Assembly: GCA_029465975.1 (NCBI GenBank)
Contig: CM055730.1
Location: 15,517,774-15,581,773 of the forward strand
Direction: 5' to 3'
Length of the DNA: 64,000 bases
From: Dallia pectoralis
Lineage: Eukaryota > Chordata > Actinopteri > Esociformes > Umbridae
Part shown: positions 60,719 to 64,000 of the stretch, in pieces
How positions within the stretch are numbered: position 1 is the stretch's first letter
Layout: every line of letters begins with the position of its first letter
The notes under the pieces: model-generated
Databases searched by the model: none
Told to the model about the DNA's origin: nothing
Seen by the model: the letters and a program-made list of their open reading frames with translations, nothing else
Program-made: the position numbers and the translations under genes

Positions 60719-62554
60719 TCTTGCTACTAATGTAAGGTGGTAGATTCCATATTCAGTAATGAACCATCAGCACCTCAGGCAGTGTGTGATATGCCTCACC
60801 ATTCTGTCTTTGGGGAGTGTGTGCATGTATGTGCTTGTCCTTGGTGTGATGTTGTTGCAGAGAAACAATGGCATTGGAGCAGGTTTTAGGCCACACCCAG
60901 GCCTGTATTTTCATAACCCCATTCCTGGAGCATCATACCACCAGCCAAATACCAGTTCACTTTACAAGCTCAACTAGAAATGAACACTGTCTGGCATCTC
61001 GATGCTGCTCTGCTAGATACATGCAACTGCTCTCTCTCTCTCTCTCTCTCTCCCCCCTCTCTCTCTCTTTGTTATAACCCTTGTATAAAACCACATAGGT
61101 CCCATAAGATTAATCCTGGTTATATAATGACACTTGTTTCTACCACACATTTGGATGCACTGTGTTGTTAGGTATCTTCATAAAATAGAATACGCACATT
61201 GTGGATCAAATTAAATCAACATTTGTGCAGATTTGGGCTGTTTTTTCTCTGTGTGTATGTGAGCGCTCGCTAGCCAGAGTACAGGGGCCTTCGCCAGCTT
61301 TATGAGGTGCCCTGCATAATGTAGTTTATAGTGATCTGTGTGTTGGAGTTTTGGCATAACACTTTTCCATGGTGAGATGAAGGTTGGTGTAGCTGCCCGA
61401 ACATTGTTGACAACATTCACACAATGGCTGAGTGGTTTCCTTTGGTACAGGGTCACAAATCACACGAGCAGGTGTTGATAATGACAAGCACTGGGATGTA
61501 CCACTCAGGGACCCGGTTCACTTAATACCACCTCGTGTCCCTTTTCAGCCTCTCTTGACATGCCAGTGTGTACGTGTTTGGGACACGGGTGATGGGGCTG
61601 GTATATGAGGAGGGTGAATGTGAAGCAGGACCATTTGAAATAGGTTGCACAGAAGCAAATACATATGGGTCTCTGCTTTCCTGATTTTTTTGTGTGTTCA
61701 AATGTTGATATGTTCTCACAGATCTTTAGGTACTTCAGTAATGCATACTTTCGTACTAGTTTAGGACTACGTTAACGGTTGTGGACTATTACAATTGGTA
61801 TTGTCTTAAAACTGCACATCCTATCCTGAAACAAGAACTAGCTCAGATGCCTGGACATATACCTGAAGCGCACAAGCATCGTTTTTTGGAAGAAGCGGGG
61901 AGGTTTACCCCATTTACTTGCTGGTCATTTTGAAAATAAGATGGGGCACTTTGTACCGTTTCCCATCTCATCTATTAACACACATGGAAAGAGAAGCTGA
62001 ACGAGCATCTGAACAACAGACACAACAGTTGAGCTGTGGTTTAAAAAGATAAGTGTATGCTTGCCATGGGAAAACATGTGAAATGCAGTATACAATTATC
62101 CTACTGGTGTCAGAGTGGTCTTAATTTGACTTAGATCTGTATAATTGTCTATAGAGAGCTTGGTGGACTCGCCAGCCAAGCTACAGTATATCTGTTGACT
62201 GTGTGCGTGTGCGTGTGCGTGTGTGTGTGTGTGTGTGTATGTGTGTCGATGAAGAGGATATTGATGATGTCACTGTCAATACAGAGTAAAGCTAGTAATA
62301 CTATTGGGTGTATAACTATTTGTTATATTGCTAATGTCCAAATGTAAAAACCAAGGAATAAAATCCAATTTGAATTCAATTTGAAAGCCTGATTGATTGG
62401 GAATATTATGTTGGAATAATTCATCAAAAATGTTTTATTACTATTTGTCAAAGTAGTTTTCAAGCACATTCCTGCTGGTTAATAATTGATCGAATATAAT
62501 GCCATTGGATTCTTAACAGTAGTAGACGATGAATGTATTTCTGTTTTGTTCCAG
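60719..62554. other. prkg1 intron, CT and GT microsatellites
   Basis: A CT tract lies at about 61032-61068 and a GT tract at about 62203-62245. Nothing else is supported. Confidence 0.45.
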
Positions 62555-62620
62555 GGAGGACATCCGGACAGCAAACGTCATTGCTGCAGAAACGGTTACA
62601 TGTCTAGTCGTTGACAGAGA
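62555..62620 (+). CDS. prkg1: prkg1 shared exon: CNB-B cassette Arg-Thr
   Basis: Encodes EDIRTANVIAAETVTCLVVD plus the next Arg and a split Asp codon. RTA is the cyclic-phosphate Arg and the Thr used for cGMP selectivity in CNB-B. Acceptor TTTTGTTCCAG; donor GTGAGT. Confidence 0.96.
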
Positions 62621-63858
62621 GTGAGTGCCTTCGCAGTACCTCATGTATTAAATGGTTTTAAACACGTGCTCTTTAATTGTCATTAGATAAGCCATTTAGC
62701 AGAGTTATTAGTCCAATCATGCATGCATACATTGATTTTAAATTGTTGGCCTTGGGAATCAAACCCACAGTAATGACTTCGCAAGGACAATTATCATTTT
62801 AGTTCAACCTCACAAATCATTTGTATAATTACATTGTTTTTTAAATTAAATTATTGTTGATCAACGTAATTAGTTACATTTCAAAAAGGTCTCATTAAAA
62901 ATTAGTCTGTCACTATGCTAACATTATTGTTAGCCAGATTAGCTAGCTGTAATGTCAGAGCCAGGCTGGGTGGTGTCAGGTTAGCTCTCGCTGTGAAGCT
63001 GTCCAATTACGGGTAAACTTGTGTGTGAGAGGGTCTTACTGAATGAGTCATCTAAGTGAGTGAGGTGAGTATTATAGCATGACACTCCATGTCACATCGG
63101 ATGGCTAATTCTCACAACTCACACCTAACAGCTAGCCAGCTCGCTGTCTGCGTCACACAGAACTATTTGGGATGGGATTGTAAAGGTTAGCACACAATCG
63201 GCTGTCTTTACGGGAAGACAGGGAAAGGAGAGAGAGTGATGCGAAATATTCAGCATGTATATTCAGTATGAATATGTGTGCGTATGTGTGTGTGTGTATT
63301 TTGCACAGAGGATCTTGGTTTGACTGCAGGATAATCTGCTTGGATTTCTGTTCTGAACGTCTCAATTGGAATGCATCTTCAATTTTATTAGTATTGGGAT
63401 TATTTATGGGCATTAGCTGCGACAGTGTTCAGTTCAATGGGTTCTCCATGTTATGTTGACAATGGTGACAACGGTCGTATGGTAGATAGTTCTGAACTAG
63501 ATCATGCATTTCTTAAAACCCCCAGACGTAAAGAAATTCTAGTTAACTGGATTGCGAGTACGACTAAGTTGCTTTGTCTTTGATCCCATTGCTTGTCATA
63601 TGGCAGGTAAAAACTCACATTGCCTTTAGGCGTGTCCTGCCAATTTTTAAGAGCTTAGAGCAATCACTTCACAACACCAGTTAGCAACACAGTGGCTACC
63701 GTATATGATTATTTAGAGAAAACAATAGATTATGAAATATCAAGATCAACAACAACGTATGTATTGCCATTTAAGGTTGAAATCTGTACTAAAGCCGCCT
63801 CAGCAACTCTTCTATTCTTCTTCTTTTCTTCTTCTTCACATCTCTTCTTCTGTTCCAG
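62621..63858. other. prkg1 intron
   Basis: No supported gene. It ends in a long TTC-rich pyrimidine tract (about 63815-63856) that serves the next acceptor. Confidence 0.4.
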
Positions 63859-63933
63859 CTCATTCAAACACCTGATTGGAGGGTTAGATGAGGTGTCCAA
63901 TAAAGGCTGTGACGATGCTGAGGCCAATGCTAG
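63859..63933 (+). CDS. prkg1: prkg1 shared exon: end of CNB-B and switch helix; gene continues
   Basis: Encodes [20 protein letters not shown], then EANA and a split Arg codon, matching human [20 protein letters not shown]. This is the last helix of CNB-B and the start of the switch helix before the kinase domain. Acceptor TGTTCCAG; donor GTAAGT at 63934. The next exon is outside the window. Confidence 0.95.
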
Positions 63934-64000
63934 GTAAGTCCATTGTTGTCTCTCTGTCTGTCTATCATTTAACTCTATGTTTTTTTTTAAATCTATATAC

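Larger units (their letters stand above)
18954..63933 (+). other. prkg1: prkg1 gene, 5' part (two first exons and eight shared exons)
   Basis: cGMP-dependent protein kinase 1 is the cytosolic Ser/Thr kinase that carries nitric oxide and natriuretic peptide signals in smooth muscle, platelets and neurons. The window holds the regulatory half: the dimerising leucine zipper, autoinhibitory segment, CNB-A and CNB-B. The alpha path is 18954-19213, 35090-35256, 44273-44386, 50556-50661, 53056-53119, 53640-53717, 57640-57734, 62555-62620 and 63859-63933, which is 1025 bases or about 341 codons of an expected 670. The beta path replaces the first exon with 24401-24705. All joins keep phase and are GT-AG. 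The kinase domain must lie past the right edge. These exons span 45 kb here, whereas the human gene exceeds 1 Mb. Paralogue (prkg1a or prkg1b) is undecided. Confidence 0.95.

Noticed and set aside
59222..60743. Open frames of 498, 441 and 271 codons
   Set aside because: They are translations of a 24-bp satellite whose period is a multiple of three; no non-repeat coding flank, no splice logic and no family resemblance.

Overview
The window is vertebrate nuclear DNA, almost certainly from a teleost fish. It is intron-rich, with split exons that translate to vertebrate proteins, and it carries typical fish repeats: Tc1-like and hAT remnants, L2/Rex1-type LINE pieces, LTR elements and many CA/GT tracts. 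A pike- or salmonid-like genome is possible but not shown. There is no bacterial or organellar signal.

Two genes lie head to tail on the + strand. (1) sgms1 (sphingomyelin synthase 1) is complete, with five coding exons between 2400 and 5718 encoding 410 residues. It has an N-terminal SAM domain, multiple membrane spans and the His/His/Asp catalytic residues. A 3' UTR of up to about 2.9 kb follows. (2) prkg1 (cGMP-dependent protein kinase 1) begins with two alternative first exons, alpha (18954-19213) and beta (24401-24705). These feed a shared exon at 35090, and seven more exons follow up to 63933. Together they encode the leucine zipper, the autoinhibitory segment and both cGMP-binding domains. 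The kinase domain lies beyond the right edge. All intron phases agree from exon to exon, so the models close without forcing.

Layout: 1-2399 is Tc1 remnants and sgms1 upstream DNA; 2400-8655 is sgms1; 8656-18640 is intergenic with LINE and Tc1 relics and a 21-bp G-rich minisatellite just before the prkg1-alpha promoter. From 18641 to the end is prkg1, whose introns hold nearly everything else. The main intronic items are a young LTR element (29688-33985, identical 439-bp LTRs, 5-bp target duplication) with a very repetitive ORF, a solo LTR (45097-45535), a 422-bp MITE (55439-55860), and large tandem arrays at 26.4, 34.8, 37.4, 42.4, 43.8, 51.0, 53.7 and 59.3 kb.

The most unusual observation is that three prkg1 exon borders sit against tandem arrays whose repeat unit contains the splice signal itself. 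There are about 19 copies of the acceptor before 44273, 28 copies of exon end plus donor after 53717, and four copies of the pyrimidine tract before 35090. One decoy acceptor (exon start 44195) would give an open, in-frame 26-residue insertion in the first cGMP-binding domain. The second notable item is the LTR element, whose single ORF is built from about nine different minisatellites, all with periods divisible by three.
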